This document shows, in pieces, positions 7,872 to 16,072 of a DNA stretch of 59,013 bases. The DNA is taken from assembly GCA_002840565.1 (NCBI GenBank), contig PHBK01000025.1:1-59013 (forward strand). Direction: 5' to 3'. How positions within the stretch are numbered: position 1 is the stretch's first letter; the number at the start of each line of letters is the position of its first letter. A model generated the notes under the pieces. It saw only the letters and a list, made by a program, of their open reading frames with translations, did no database searches and was not told the DNA's origin. This DNA comes from Deltaproteobacteria bacterium HGW-Deltaproteobacteria-12. GTDB lineage: Bacteria; Desulfobacterota; Syntrophia; Syntrophales; Smithellaceae. The position numbers and the translations under genes are program-made.

Positions 7872-9329
7872 TCAGTTGACATTTCTGCTATCCATTTCGT
7901 TCACGACCATCTGATATTTACCTGAAATCTGCGGAAGGATCTCGGGAACATACGAAAACTCAAAGGTCATATCCCGGGGGAAATTCTTTTTTAAGTGCTC
8001 CCGCAATATCGACTCTGTCGATTCTTTATATGTCGAATTTTTTAAGATCTTTATCCTTATGAAATCTTCCCGCACATAAATCACTTGAAAACGCTTCACT
8101 GCGTCGGAGAGATTTACATTCATAAAGGTCCGGCACCAGAAAGATGTTGATATCATCCGACCGTCCCTTGTATAGAACACTTCTCCTGTTCGTCCGAGAA
8201 TATTTTCAAGCACCTGAAGGCGCCTTCCACAAGCGCAGGAAGATTCGGCAACCCTGCCGATATCTCCCATGCGATAGCGGATAAACGGCATGGGTGAGAT
8301 ATCCAGCGAAGTAACTAGTATCTCTCCTGTTTCCTGTTCTTTTCCACTAACCGGAGGATCGGCGCACTCCACAAGACTATGCTCTTGGTTGACGTGAAAT
8401 GAACCGTGGGGACACCTGCCGGCTATATGCCCAACCTCGCGGGCGCTATAGATACTTGTAACAGAGCAGGAAAATACATCTTCGAGAATTCGTTTTTCAT
8501 GTTCATAGACCGGCGCTGACCAGCCTGTGATAAGTTTAATCCCCCAAGATGAAGGGTCAATATTGTGACGGCGCACGTAATCTGCCAGTCCCGCAGTTGC
8601 TGATGTTGTTCCCCACAAGTCTTTAGGTCGGAAGGCATCTATTTTTTGCACACAGTGAGCATAGTCCTTATCTGTAAGATTTAAACCAGGAAGAATGAGC
8701 TGGTTCCAAAGACGATTACGAAGACTATTTACTCTGCTCTTGGGCATGTAATCGGATGAAATTCTTACCATTCGTGCTTCCCGGGTTCCCGGCAGAATGT
8801 TGAACCAGCTCTTGAGCCGCATTTCCAGAGCCCAATTAAGGGCTGTTCGGGATCCATCCTCATAGAAGATAGTTGGCGCTCCCGTGGAACCGCTGGAAGT
8901 ATTCCGGACTAACTTATGACGGCGAAAAGGCGCGAAGGGTATCGGTTCACCGGGGCCCCGCTTGGACCTGTCGGCTGTAACGATAGAATCTACCAGGCGG
9001 CTGTCCATCATTCCCTGCCGATGATCAATCACATCTTGTCTGCTCAGCGCCGGGATAAGCTTTACATCATCCAGGGATTTGATATCCCCTGGTAAGAGAC
9101 CGATAGCGCGGAATCGGTCTTGATAGAAAGGAATTCTGTCATAGGCATAGGCAATAATATTTTGAACTTTATGAAGCTGCAGGTCCCTTAGCCGTTCACT
9201 TTCGCAGCGCTCTGTTTTTTGCAGTGCTTTGAAATACGGCAGGATATTACGCCGGTTAAAAAGGAAGTTAGTGAACGGGAAAGTAATGTGCCCGACCAGA
9301 TACTCCTCTGCTTTTTTAATCAACGACAT
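7872..9329 (-). CDS. CapK/PaaK-like adenylate-forming enzyme
   Basis: 485 aa protein of the phenylacetate-CoA ligase-like CapK family, which activates carboxylic acids as acyl-AMP. The phosphate-binding motif SSGSTGAPT lies at residues 145-153. Family-typical stretches IPFYQDRF (near 66), the GWSAPVYE region and FIRYRMGDIG (middle of the C-terminal half) follow. A CACGR cluster may bind zinc. It overlaps the GNAT gene upstream by 14 bases. In capsule clusters such enzymes are thought to attach acyl or amino-acid groups to sugars, but the acid here is unknown. Confidence 0.86.
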   Translation of the reverse strand: MSLIKKAEEYLVGHITFPFTNFLFNRRNILPYFKALQKTERCESERLRDLQLHKVQNIIAYAYDRIPFYQDRFRAIGLLPGDIKSLDDVKLIPALSRQDVIDHRQGMMDSRLVDSIVTADRSKRGPGEPIPFAPFRRHKLVRNTSSGSTGAPTIFYEDGSRTALNWALEMRLKSWFNILPGTREARMVRISSDYMPKSRVNSLRNRLWNQLILPGLNLTDKDYAHCVQKIDAFRPKDLWGTTSATAGLADYVRRHNIDPSSWGIKLITGWSAPVYEHEKRILEDVFSCSVTSIYSAREVGHIAGRCPHGSFHVNQEHSLVECADPPVSGKEQETGEILVTSLDISPMPFIRYRMGDIGRVAESSCACGRRLQVLENILGRTGEVFYTRDGRMISTSFWCRTFMNVNLSDAVKRFQVIYVREDFIRIKILKNSTYKESTESILREHLKKNFPRDMTFEFSYVPEILPQISGKYQMVVNEMDSRNVN

Positions 9330-9963
9330 GTTTTATTCTTCTCACAATGCGTCTTTCGCGATTCATAATCTTCAGATACTGCACATCAGCTATAAATTGG
9401 AAACCTACTGAACTGGCTGATTTTTGTGAAGGGATATTCGAGATCAGGGTTCCGCCGTAAAGCTTTCGGATGCCTCGCTTCTGCAGTTCCGAAAAAACAT
9501 GAAAGCGCAGTGCTGAAGCCAATCCTTGTTTTCGGAAAGATTTCATTACTGAGATCTGTTCTGACCAGGCATGCTTGGGATGAAGATGTTTTGTTAGATT
9601 AAGGAGAGGAATAAATGCATTCCCTAAGGCAACAAGATTGAATCCAACAACTGTGGAACCTTCAAAAGCGGCTATGCAAATGCCCGACGACATGATCCTG
9701 GATAGTTTTCCTTTCAGCCACTCCTCCATTTCTTCGATCTGACGTAGCGCTCCGAAATCATCATTGCTTATAACTTTAATGACGACACCTTCCGGTGCTT
9801 TTAATGGAAATATTTCTGCGGCCAGTTTTCGGCGATAGATCCGATATGTTCTGTTCTCATAAATTGGTTTCAGAAGATACTGAACACCTTTTACCAAGGC
9901 GCCTCTTAAGCCAAAGTCTTTCAGGTTGCGCCTTATCTTCTTTATTACAATGTCGATACTCAT
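9316..9963 (-). CDS. GNAT-family acyltransferase
   Basis: 215 aa. The acetyl-CoA binding motif A is visible as ISVMKSFRKQGLASALRFHV (R/QxxGxG/A type: RKQGLA) near residues 138-157, followed by a typical ILGGTLISN-like strand region (KLYGGTLISN). The N-terminal 50 residues are basic and helical and not part of the core fold. Overlap with the CapK-like gene suggests that activation and transfer of an acyl group might be linked. The acceptor is probably an amino sugar, by context only. Confidence 0.78.
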   Translation of the reverse strand: MSIDIVIKKIRRNLKDFGLRGALVKGVQYLLKPIYENRTYRIYRRKLAAEIFPLKAPEGVVIKVISNDDFGALRQIEEMEEWLKGKLSRIMSSGICIAAFEGSTVVGFNLVALGNAFIPLLNLTKHLHPKHAWSEQISVMKSFRKQGLASALRFHVFSELQKRGIRKLYGGTLISNIPSQKSASSVGFQFIADVQYLKIMNRERRIVRRIKHVVD

Positions 9964-9975
9964 GATTTATTAATT

Positions 9976-10560
9976 TCAAAGGCTGGAAATTACATCTTCT
10001 AAATTTACAATTTGGCATGATGTTTTTACCCGCAGTTCGTCAACAATCTTTTTGTATTCGAAGACCGGTGTGACAATAATTGCATCAACCGCCTCCAGTT
10101 TATCTTGGGGGGAAACAACTTTCAAATCCAAATAGGAGAAATGCGCTGCATCAACATCGATTGCATATTTAACATTTATACTGGAGCTTTTTAATTCCTC
10201 ATATAAGCAAAGCCCCAACCTTCCCAATCCATAAATGGCTACATTCTTTAAGTTATGATCCGCAAAATATTCTGACAGCAATCTTCCTTTATTTCTTAAA
10301 ACCATCCAGGAACTAAAAAGTTTGTAATAGGCCTGGTACTTCTCCAGTTTAAAGGAATTTGCTTTTGTTGCTTTTTGAACTGCCCTTTGTTTTTGCACCT
10401 GGCAAAAGATGAAAATGCCGCCGGCAATGATTATTGTCACAAAGAAGCCCATCATGCTTATGTTGCCGTTTAATGTCTGCCAAATCCAGATAATAACTGA
10501 CGCCAAGGCCGCACCTGAAATAATGCCGATACAAAGTGCTATGATTGGTTTATTTTTCAT
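9976..10560 (-). CDS. membrane protein with C-terminal Rossmann-like domain
   Basis: 194 aa with two N-terminal membrane segments (about residues 5-28 and 36-53). A soluble domain begins with NVAIYGLGRLGLCLYEEL, a glycine-rich nucleotide-binding turn (GLGRLG), and continues with DAIIVTPVFEYKKI. The domain resembles the small NAD- or CoA-binding 'sugar O-acetyltransferase/methyltransferase partner' Rossmann modules, but the family is not recognised. It sits between the PP-loop ATPase gene (4-base overlap) and GNAT. No catalytic residues can be named. Confidence 0.65.
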   Translation of the reverse strand: MKNKPIIALCIGIISGAALASVIIWIWQTLNGNISMMGFFVTIIIAGGIFIFCQVQKQRAVQKATKANSFKLEKYQAYYKLFSSWMVLRNKGRLLSEYFADHNLKNVAIYGLGRLGLCLYEELKSSSINVKYAIDVDAAHFSYLDLKVVSPQDKLEAVDAIIVTPVFEYKKIVDELRVKTSCQIVNLEDVISSL

Positions 10561-11780
10561 AATGGTTTTCCACTTTCCATTGTGCCACGATTAAACAAAG
10601 CTTGTATAAATTCTAATATTTTATGTTTATAAATCCATAGCAACTTAATGGCTTGAACTTTTGCTGCTTTAGGAATCTTTACACTCTGCGCATTATAATA
10701 TTGATATATCTCATCATAAAATCTACTTTGTTTCTTTTTCTCATTAATGCGCTTAAGCAGTAAGTAGGCCAAATATTCATTAATATTCCGGTAAAATTCG
10801 TCAACATTAAACACTTCTCTGTAACGGTCTAATTTACCAAGCCCATATAAGGCCAGCATCGTTCTTTTGCATTTGTCACATTTACTTGTACAGTTATAAA
10901 GATTCATCCAACATACATTTAAATATTTGTAGGTTATTGCATAATCAGAGATGTAAGCGGTTTTCTCCAGTCGGCTGATTTCTGAACCTGTAGAATAAAA
11001 TGTTGTGTTTTCGTTGGAAACACATTGTACACTTAACAAATCAAAAAAAGCGATGTCGTCGGAAAAGTTAAATTGAGAAAAAGAATAACTGGATGACCAA
11101 TAGTATTTTCCAAAAAGCTTCTGTAGCGCAAGCACTGTTCCAAAACATCTAAACGTAGATGTCGTAACTAGCACATATTCATGGTAAAGCAGATCAAAAT
11201 TAGAATCAACAGTTACCAATTTCAGACCTAGCTCTGTCGCAGCTGGCTTAACATAATTAATCCTTGCATCGGAAAAATCCCTGCTGCTATCTTCGCCATA
11301 TCCTTGCCATTGCGGATGGTTCATTATGTTAAAATAAGTCAAATGCGTCAGGTTGAATCCTTTCGTTTCTGTATTCATGTTTTTTAAAACTGTATAAAAG
11401 GAATCAACACCGCCGGAAAGAGCCGTACCTACACCATTCTTCGATTCTAAAATCCTTCCATCGCTTTTTGCATCAATATCTATGAAATGAAATTCGGGAA
11501 TATTGGCACTCAAAGAAGGAAGCAATATTGTTTTAATTTGATATAAGAGTCGTTCTGAAACGCATCCCATAGAATGAATATTTAAATTTTCTATCATTGC
11601 AAAAGGAAGCAGTGCCACTAAAAAGCCGTCAATTCTCTCTGTACATAAACATTCCTCATATTCTCTTTCTACTTCAAACCATAACGTTCTCGCCCGGTCA
11701 CCCCAGGAAATATTGGAACAGAGCCTGCTCTTGTCTCCGATCCTTTTAATATAGGCTTCGCCAATTTCCAGTGTTTTCAA
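10557..11780 (-). CDS. PP-loop ATP-pyrophosphatase domain protein
   Basis: 407 aa. SGGVDS at residues 122-127 is the PP-loop found in N-type ATP-pyrophosphatases (QueC, ThiI, asparagine synthetase, NAD synthetase), which adenylate a carbonyl or carboxylate before nucleophilic attack. A CxxxCxxC cluster (NCTSKCDKCKRTM, near 312-324) probably binds zinc. There is no glutaminase domain, so ammonia or another nucleophile would have to come from elsewhere. It overlaps both neighbours by 4 bases, inside a polysaccharide operon, so it is more likely to modify a sugar than tRNA. The exact substrate is unknown. Confidence 0.72.
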   Translation of the reverse strand: MKTLEIGEAYIKRIGDKSRLCSNISWGDRARTLWFEVEREYEECLCTERIDGFLVALLPFAMIENLNIHSMGCVSERLLYQIKTILLPSLSANIPEFHFIDIDAKSDGRILESKNGVGTALSGGVDSFYTVLKNMNTETKGFNLTHLTYFNIMNHPQWQGYGEDSSRDFSDARINYVKPAATELGLKLVTVDSNFDLLYHEYVLVTTSTFRCFGTVLALQKLFGKYYWSSSYSFSQFNFSDDIAFFDLLSVQCVSNENTTFYSTGSEISRLEKTAYISDYAITYKYLNVCWMNLYNCTSKCDKCKRTMLALYGLGKLDRYREVFNVDEFYRNINEYLAYLLLKRINEKKKQSRFYDEIYQYYNAQSVKIPKAAKVQAIKLLWIYKHKILEFIQALFNRGTMESGKPL

Positions 11781-13909
11781 GACTTCTGCCTCTTTGACGA
11801 CACTTGATCGACAATTTTATAATAATCTTCTTTTACACAACTCCAGCCATGTGACTCCAGAAATATGTTGGCGTTATCCACCAGCCGGTTTCTTTCCGCA
11901 TTGTCTTTACAAAGAGCAATGATTTTCTCTGCAAGGTCGTTCTCGTCTTCCGGCTGGAAAAACTTCACCATGTCGTCGTTGTAATAATATCTGTGGGCGG
12001 TTGTTCCGGAAATAACTATCGGAATGCCCAGTGTCATGTATTCCAGTGATTTCATGCTCAAAGCTTCATCAGAAAATACCGCGGCCTTCGTCGGTACAAT
12101 GCCCATTTCCGCTTGCTTCAGGATTTCCGGCAGTTCATAAAAGGGAACGGAGCCTTGGAAATGGACACAATCATCAAGGCCCAGTTCTTTCGCCAGACTG
12201 ATCATTGTGCTGTATAGTCTGCCGCCGCCATAAAGAAATAATTGGATCTGAGGTATTTGCTGTTTGACCATCGGCATCGCTTTGATCAGTGTGTCCACAC
12301 CAAAGTGCTCCTCGAATGAGCCATGGTAAAACAGGATGCGGGCTTCCGCCAATTGTGGTTTCCGGGCCGTGGATAGCTGGAAAAGATTCTCATCCGGAAC
12401 GTTCATCATCGTCGAAAACTTCTTCCCCTGATTGATGCGCAAAGATAACTTGTCCCGCCAGATATCCGTCACTGTGATAACGTGGTCGGCAAATTTTGCC
12501 GATAGGCGTTCAAACCATTTCAATAAACGTATGATCGGCTTGTTCTCCGGAACATTGAGCTTGCGCATAAAAAGCTCCGGACCGATATCATGGATGTCGA
12601 GTATGATGCCGGCGCCCAGCAGCTTCGGAATAATTGTGGTAAATACAATAATATCCGGCGGCGAGGTCACATGGACAACATCGTATCTATTCTTCAAACC
12701 AAGATACGACATGACGAAAAACGATTTCAGGCAGAAGGTAATAAGCCTCAAGAAATAGAGAGCCGCCTGTTGCTCAGAAGCTGGTCGCGATTGAATGCAA
12801 AACAGATTGAGGCCTTCATATGACTGAATGATCTTCTCCTGTTTTGATTCACGCAGGCAGATAATATCGACTTCATAACCTTTGTCCAGCAGCGATTTTG
12901 CTTCCCGATAGAGCATTGCGCTGCCCTTAAACTTCATATAATAAAGCAGACAAGCCCTGCGATTTTGTTTCCCTGATTTTACTATAAAATTATCATCATT
13001 CTTGCGGTGCTGCCAGTATGCTGCCACCTCTCGGGGCAAAGCATGCCAATACTGATTTTTATATTTAGTTTTGATGTATTCAAGAAACTTTTCATAATAC
13101 TGTGACGGATATTCCTCATTGCCGAGCTTATCTCCATTAAAATTAAGGTAATCGGGATGTGTTATAAAAAGCGCCATACCGCCATGTGCTACAATCCAGT
13201 CGAGCTTGGCTTTCCAGATATCGATATTTTTCTCTTGCATGAGAATGAACAGAAGAAAATCCTGGGGAAGTGTATAGGGCAGTTCCACATATCCTTTTTG
13301 ATTCGAATTGCCGGAAACCCAGAAGGGAAAGATCGTCCCTGTGCCGTCGGGCTGTGGTTCGAAAGGATCCGTGTCGAAGGTGGAGGCGTCGTACTCAATG
13401 TCCAGATTGTGGTTATATTCCAGGTTATGGAACATACTTGGACTGCGAAAACCAGCGACTTCCCATTCTTTAATATATTTATTTATCTGACCAACTTGCT
13501 TTGAAAATATTTTTTCCGATCTGAAAATATTAACATTGTGCCTCAAACCATGGATGCCGATTTCAAATCCATTATCCTTAATTAATTTGAAAATTTCAGG
13601 TGGTACACTATAATCCTGTGCAACAAAATTAAAGGACGATCTAAATCCCAGCCTATCTTCAAGCTCCATCACCTTTTGGCAATTTTTCACGCCTTTTTCT
13701 TTATCTACGTCGTGCGTTAAAACGAGGGCAAATTTTTTGCCTTCCGGCCAGCCCTGCCAATTTGCGGGTGGTTTGGCGGCGGTTTTGTCGATGGGCCAGA
13801 TATCACCGCAGGACTGAAGCTTCCATTTTACCAATCCTCTACGGATTAGGATCTGCAATCGCCGGGGAATAAAGGGCTTCAGAAAGTTAACGTAGGTTCC
13901 TAGAAACAT
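11777..13909 (-). CDS. fusion: polysaccharide deacetylase domain + glycosyltransferase family 4
   Basis: 710 aa two-domain protein. Residues about 58-300 form a NodB-like deacetylase of the subtype with LTHDVD (64-69) and HGLRH (120-124), whose Asp and two His would bind the metal. Residues about 322-705 are a complete GT4 (EX7E motif EALSMKSLE) almost identical, from the FFVMSYLGL stretch onward, to the free-standing GT4 at 6639-7853. The weak ribosome-binding site (GAG) fits a low-expression start. The fusion links removal of an acetyl group with sugar transfer, or is the outcome of recombination that joined two genes. It is followed by the PP-loop gene (4-base overlap). Confidence 0.88.
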   Translation of the reverse strand: MFLGTYVNFLKPFIPRRLQILIRRGLVKWKLQSCGDIWPIDKTAAKPPANWQGWPEGKKFALVLTHDVDKEKGVKNCQKVMELEDRLGFRSSFNFVAQDYSVPPEIFKLIKDNGFEIGIHGLRHNVNIFRSEKIFSKQVGQINKYIKEWEVAGFRSPSMFHNLEYNHNLDIEYDASTFDTDPFEPQPDGTGTIFPFWVSGNSNQKGYVELPYTLPQDFLLFILMQEKNIDIWKAKLDWIVAHGGMALFITHPDYLNFNGDKLGNEEYPSQYYEKFLEYIKTKYKNQYWHALPREVAAYWQHRKNDDNFIVKSGKQNRRACLLYYMKFKGSAMLYREAKSLLDKGYEVDIICLRESKQEKIIQSYEGLNLFCIQSRPASEQQAALYFLRLITFCLKSFFVMSYLGLKNRYDVVHVTSPPDIIVFTTIIPKLLGAGIILDIHDIGPELFMRKLNVPENKPIIRLLKWFERLSAKFADHVITVTDIWRDKLSLRINQGKKFSTMMNVPDENLFQLSTARKPQLAEARILFYHGSFEEHFGVDTLIKAMPMVKQQIPQIQLFLYGGGRLYSTMISLAKELGLDDCVHFQGSVPFYELPEILKQAEMGIVPTKAAVFSDEALSMKSLEYMTLGIPIVISGTTAHRYYYNDDMVKFFQPEDENDLAEKIIALCKDNAERNRLVDNANIFLESHGWSCVKEDYYKIVDQVSSKRQKS

Positions 13910-13928
13910 AAAAGCTCACATCATTTAA

Positions 13929-14098
13929 GTGAATAGTAAATAGTGACAAGTAAATAGTAACAAGAACGAGGAACAAGGTTCAAAGTTCAAGGTTCAAGCG
14001 CAGCGCTTACGCGCGGAGTCCGGCGCATGCCGGAGAACAAGGAGCAAAAACGTCAAGAGTGAATAGTAAATGGTAACGAGCAACTAGTTAGTATCGAC
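13929..14098 (+). repeat. heptad repeat tract 4 with central GC-rich palindrome
   Basis: From 13929 to about 13998 ten seven-base units follow one another in phase (GTGAATA, GTAAATA, GTGACAA ... GTTCAAG). A GC-rich segment with palindromes (CGGCGCATGCCGG) interrupts at 13999-14038, and further AGTGAATAGTAA-type units run to 14098. The tract separates the deacetylase-GT4 gene from the BrnT module. Confidence 0.75.
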
Positions 14099-14126
14099 GG
14101 GCGATGAGAAAAAGGCGTCAGAAGGG

Positions 14127-14390
14127 TCAACGACGCACTGCCTTTGCACCCCCGATGGAGCGCTTAGTTATGCGTGTGGTTTTATGCGCAAGCTCGATCA
14201 GCGACAGCAGGGCTCTATTCACGGCTTCTTCGTTTGGAAAGACATCAGCTACTTCCGGTTTAAGAACAACAATATTTGATGACTCACGCATTCGTTTCAC
14301 ATATTTGCCGCGCACCAACCCCTCAGGGAAGTCTGACCGTTTATATTCGGCGCGTAATTCGTCTTTTTCCTTTTGACTAATCTTCTTCAT
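14127..14390 (-). CDS. probable antitoxin of the BrnT module
   Basis: An 87-residue basic protein beginning MKKISQKEKDELRAEY. The start at 14390 follows GGAAAA and overlaps the BrnT gene by 14 bases; an earlier start at 14426 would run further into it. It contains the stretch VLKPEVADVFPNEEAVNRALLSL, which looks like a short DNA-binding or dimerisation unit as in other BrnT partners. It is not the classical BrnA but occupies its position. Expected to neutralise the toxin and repress the pair. Confidence 0.72.
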   Translation of the reverse strand: MKKISQKEKDELRAEYKRSDFPEGLVRGKYVKRMRESSNIVVLKPEVADVFPNEEAVNRALLSLIELAHKTTRITKRSIGGAKAVRR

Positions 14391-14649
14391 AAATTTTCCG
14401 CTCTCCTTTGCTCGCTTCACGAGCACTTATAATTCGAATAGTCTCTTCATTATCAGTGTGAGCTACCACTAACAACCGACCTCGCTCTGAGATGCCAAAT
14501 GTGACATATCTATCCTCTGTTATTGAATGGTCCGGATCTGTGCTTGTTGCGGACATAGGATCGTCCAGTGCAGTTGCAGCTTCCTCAAATGAGACTTTGT
14601 GCTTACGCAAATTTGCCTTTGCTTTTTGCATGTCCCATTCAAATTTCAT
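14377..14649 (-). CDS. brnT: BrnT-family ribonuclease toxin
   Basis: A 90-residue protein matching the BrnT signature: FEWDMQKAKANLRKHKVSFEEA at the N-terminus, DDPMSAT, then EDRYVTFGISERGRLLVVAHT and IRIISAREASKGERKIYEE. The RelE-like fold and the C-terminal RxxS/A-R-A..ER..Y pattern carry the expected catalytic residues. It probably cleaves RNA and halts growth when its antitoxin is degraded. The start is preceded by a reasonable spacing but no strong Shine-Dalgarno sequence. Confidence 0.9.
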   Translation of the reverse strand: MKFEWDMQKAKANLRKHKVSFEEAATALDDPMSATSTDPDHSITEDRYVTFGISERGRLLVVAHTDNEETIRIISAREASKGERKIYEED

Positions 14650-14684
14650 ATTTTAACCATCCCATGCCTTCATCGAATATAACA

Positions 14685-14769
14685 GTTACAAGGAAAAGGT
14701 TCAAGGTGCAAGGATAAAAACAGTAAATAGTGAATAGTGACGAGTACAAGGAACAAGGTTCAAGGTTCG
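14685..14769 (+). repeat. heptad repeat tract 5
   Basis: Seven-base units between the BrnT module and the HI0074-like gene. Positions 14711-14767 are identical over 57 bases to 15479-15535 on the other side of the nucleotidyltransferase pair, so that pair is bracketed by an exact direct repeat. Confidence 0.85.
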
Positions 14770-14778
14770 TACCTTATT

Positions 14779-15162
14779 TCATTCCTGCATCTTCAAGGAT
14801 GCAAACAGAGTATGCAGTTCACTTCGATATTTGTCGAGGCTGTCGTAAACCGCCAGGGCATCAGCCGCGTTATAGGTGTGGGACATGCGGTTGCGGGCTG
14901 CAAGCATGTCCAGCCAGGTTCCTTCATCATTAATCCATTGCATGGCGAACGCCTGTTTCAGGCAGGCTTTAGGGGAAGAGCAATCACCGAGACCCTGGCT
15001 TGAGGCAACGAAGCGAATACTTTTCCAGGCCAATTCAAAACAAAATTCGAAATATTGAATGCAACCCGCCTTTTCCAAGTCACTTTTCGCCGGCGATGAG
15101 AGTGCCTGCGTCAGGCTTTCCAGAGCCCGCTCAAATCCAAGCAAAAGAACAGATTTATCCAT
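14779..15162 (-). CDS. nucleotidyltransferase substrate-binding (HI0074-like, HEPN fold) protein
   Basis: 127 aa all-helical protein of the NTase_sub_bind family, close to the HEPN group. Typical stretches are LLGFERALESLTQAL, YFEFCFELAWKSIR and the RNRMSHTYN segment near residues 91-99, the HEPN-like Rx4-6H motif (RNRMSH). It overlaps the nucleotidyltransferase gene by 8 bases. The pair is analogous to HI0073/HI0074 and to HepT/MntA systems, in which the nucleotidyltransferase modifies and silences the HEPN toxin. Toxicity here is inferred from the family only. Confidence 0.85.
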   Translation of the reverse strand: MDKSVLLLGFERALESLTQALSSPAKSDLEKAGCIQYFEFCFELAWKSIRFVASSQGLGDCSSPKACLKQAFAMQWINDEGTWLDMLAARNRMSHTYNAADALAVYDSLDKYRSELHTLFASLKMQE

Positions 15163-15463
15163 ACAATACCTCCGTTTTCTTTAGTGCCTCTTCATGAAAC
15201 TCTGGAGACACCAGATTTAGATCGACCAAGTCGATCCGGTATAGTGTATTGATCTCATCTAAGAGATCTTCCAGCCGGTAGAAGGTATTCAGGGTCAAGG
15301 GCCGGTTGCCCATTACCCCGACATCGAAATCTGACCGCTCACGGGCGTTGCCTGATGCCCTCGAGCCAAAAAGGACAATGCGATAACCCTGCAGGTCGTC
15401 TGCCATACTCGCACACGCCCGACGAATTTCTTCGATGATTTTATTTTCTATCACAGTGGTCAT
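15155..15463 (-). CDS. MNT-type minimal nucleotidyltransferase (HI0073-like)
   Basis: 102 aa starting at the ATG at 15463 (MTTVIENKII); an upstream start would extend into the heptad repeats. The DNA polymerase beta-like active site GSx10DxD is intact: FGSRASG followed by SDFDVGV. It lies first in the pair and overlaps the partner by 8 bases. It probably transfers NMP to the HEPN-like partner (as MntA AMPylates HepT), acting as antitoxin. No clear ribosome-binding site is seen upstream because the repeat tract starts almost at the gene. Confidence 0.85.
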   Translation of the reverse strand: MTTVIENKIIEEIRRACASMADDLQGYRIVLFGSRASGNARERSDFDVGVMGNRPLTLNTFYRLEDLLDEINTLYRIDLVDLNLVSPEFHEEALKKTEVLYG

Positions 15464-15467
15464 AATA

Positions 15468-15616
15468 TACAAGGAGCTAGGATAAAAACAGTAAATAGTG
15501 AATAGTGACGAGTACAAGGAACAAGGTTCAAGGTTAAAGGAGCAAGGATAAAAACAGTTATGAGTGACAAGTAAATAGTTAATAGTAACGAGTAAATAGT
15601 GACAAGTTTAGGCTAA
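15468..15616 (+). repeat. heptad repeat tract 6
   Basis: About 20 seven-base units in 149 bases, broken by two 10-base slips (GATAAAAACA). Units shift from GTGAATA type to GTTCAAG type and back. Positions 15479-15535 equal 14711-14767 exactly. Directly afterwards (15621-15645) stands the palindrome CCCCCGCCAGCGGGGG shared with the large repeat family elsewhere in the window. Confidence 0.85.
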
Positions 15617-15664
15617 AACACATCCACCCCCGCCAGCGGGGGACAATAATATTTTGCAATTCTA

Positions 15665-16072
15665 TTAATCATGGATAAATAATGACTCGAACTGGCGTGG
15701 TTTAATGATTTTTGTTTTTCGGTATTTATGAAGCGTTAACAAATCATCATCACCTGTTACCAAATAGTCTGATTTTGACGCCAAAGCACATCTGATTATA
15801 TTGTCATCATCTTCATCACGGCATGTCCTTTCAATGAAAACTGAAGACTGGTTGATCTCAGATGCCGCTTCTTCAAGAAGTTTTACTGCCATGTCTATTT
15901 CTTGGCTCGAGGCTTTGATTTTATTCCGAAGGAATTTTTGAAATTCCTGGAGGATAAAAGGACAAAGGATCAATGAAAATTCATTTCGTCGTGCTCTCAT
16001 AAGAAGCTTGGCGCACAAGCCGTCAGTCAGAAATGCAGCTATTAATACATTAGTATCAAAAACTGCTCTCAC
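15665..16072 (-). CDS. PIN-domain toxin (COG1569-like)
   Basis: 135 aa PIN-fold ribonuclease of the 'putative toxin component, PIN family'. VFDTNVLIAAFL provides the first acidic residue. CRDEDDDNIIRCALAS and YLVTGDDDLLTLHKY give the others and the usual C-terminal family stretch. It overlaps the RHH antitoxin gene upstream by 4 bases. Expected to cut RNA using Mg2+ or Mn2+ at the Asp cluster. Confidence 0.9.
   Translation of the reverse strand: MRAVFDTNVLIAAFLTDGLCAKLLMRARRNEFSLILCPFILQEFQKFLRNKIKASSQEIDMAVKLLEEAASEINQSSVFIERTCRDEDDDNIIRCALASKSDYLVTGDDDLLTLHKYRKTKIIKPRQFESLFIHD

Noticed and set aside
7300..12758. Two similar antisense frames of 108 codons at 7300-7626 and 12432-12758
   Set aside because: They resemble each other only because the sense GT4 copies are almost identical; not independent conservation.
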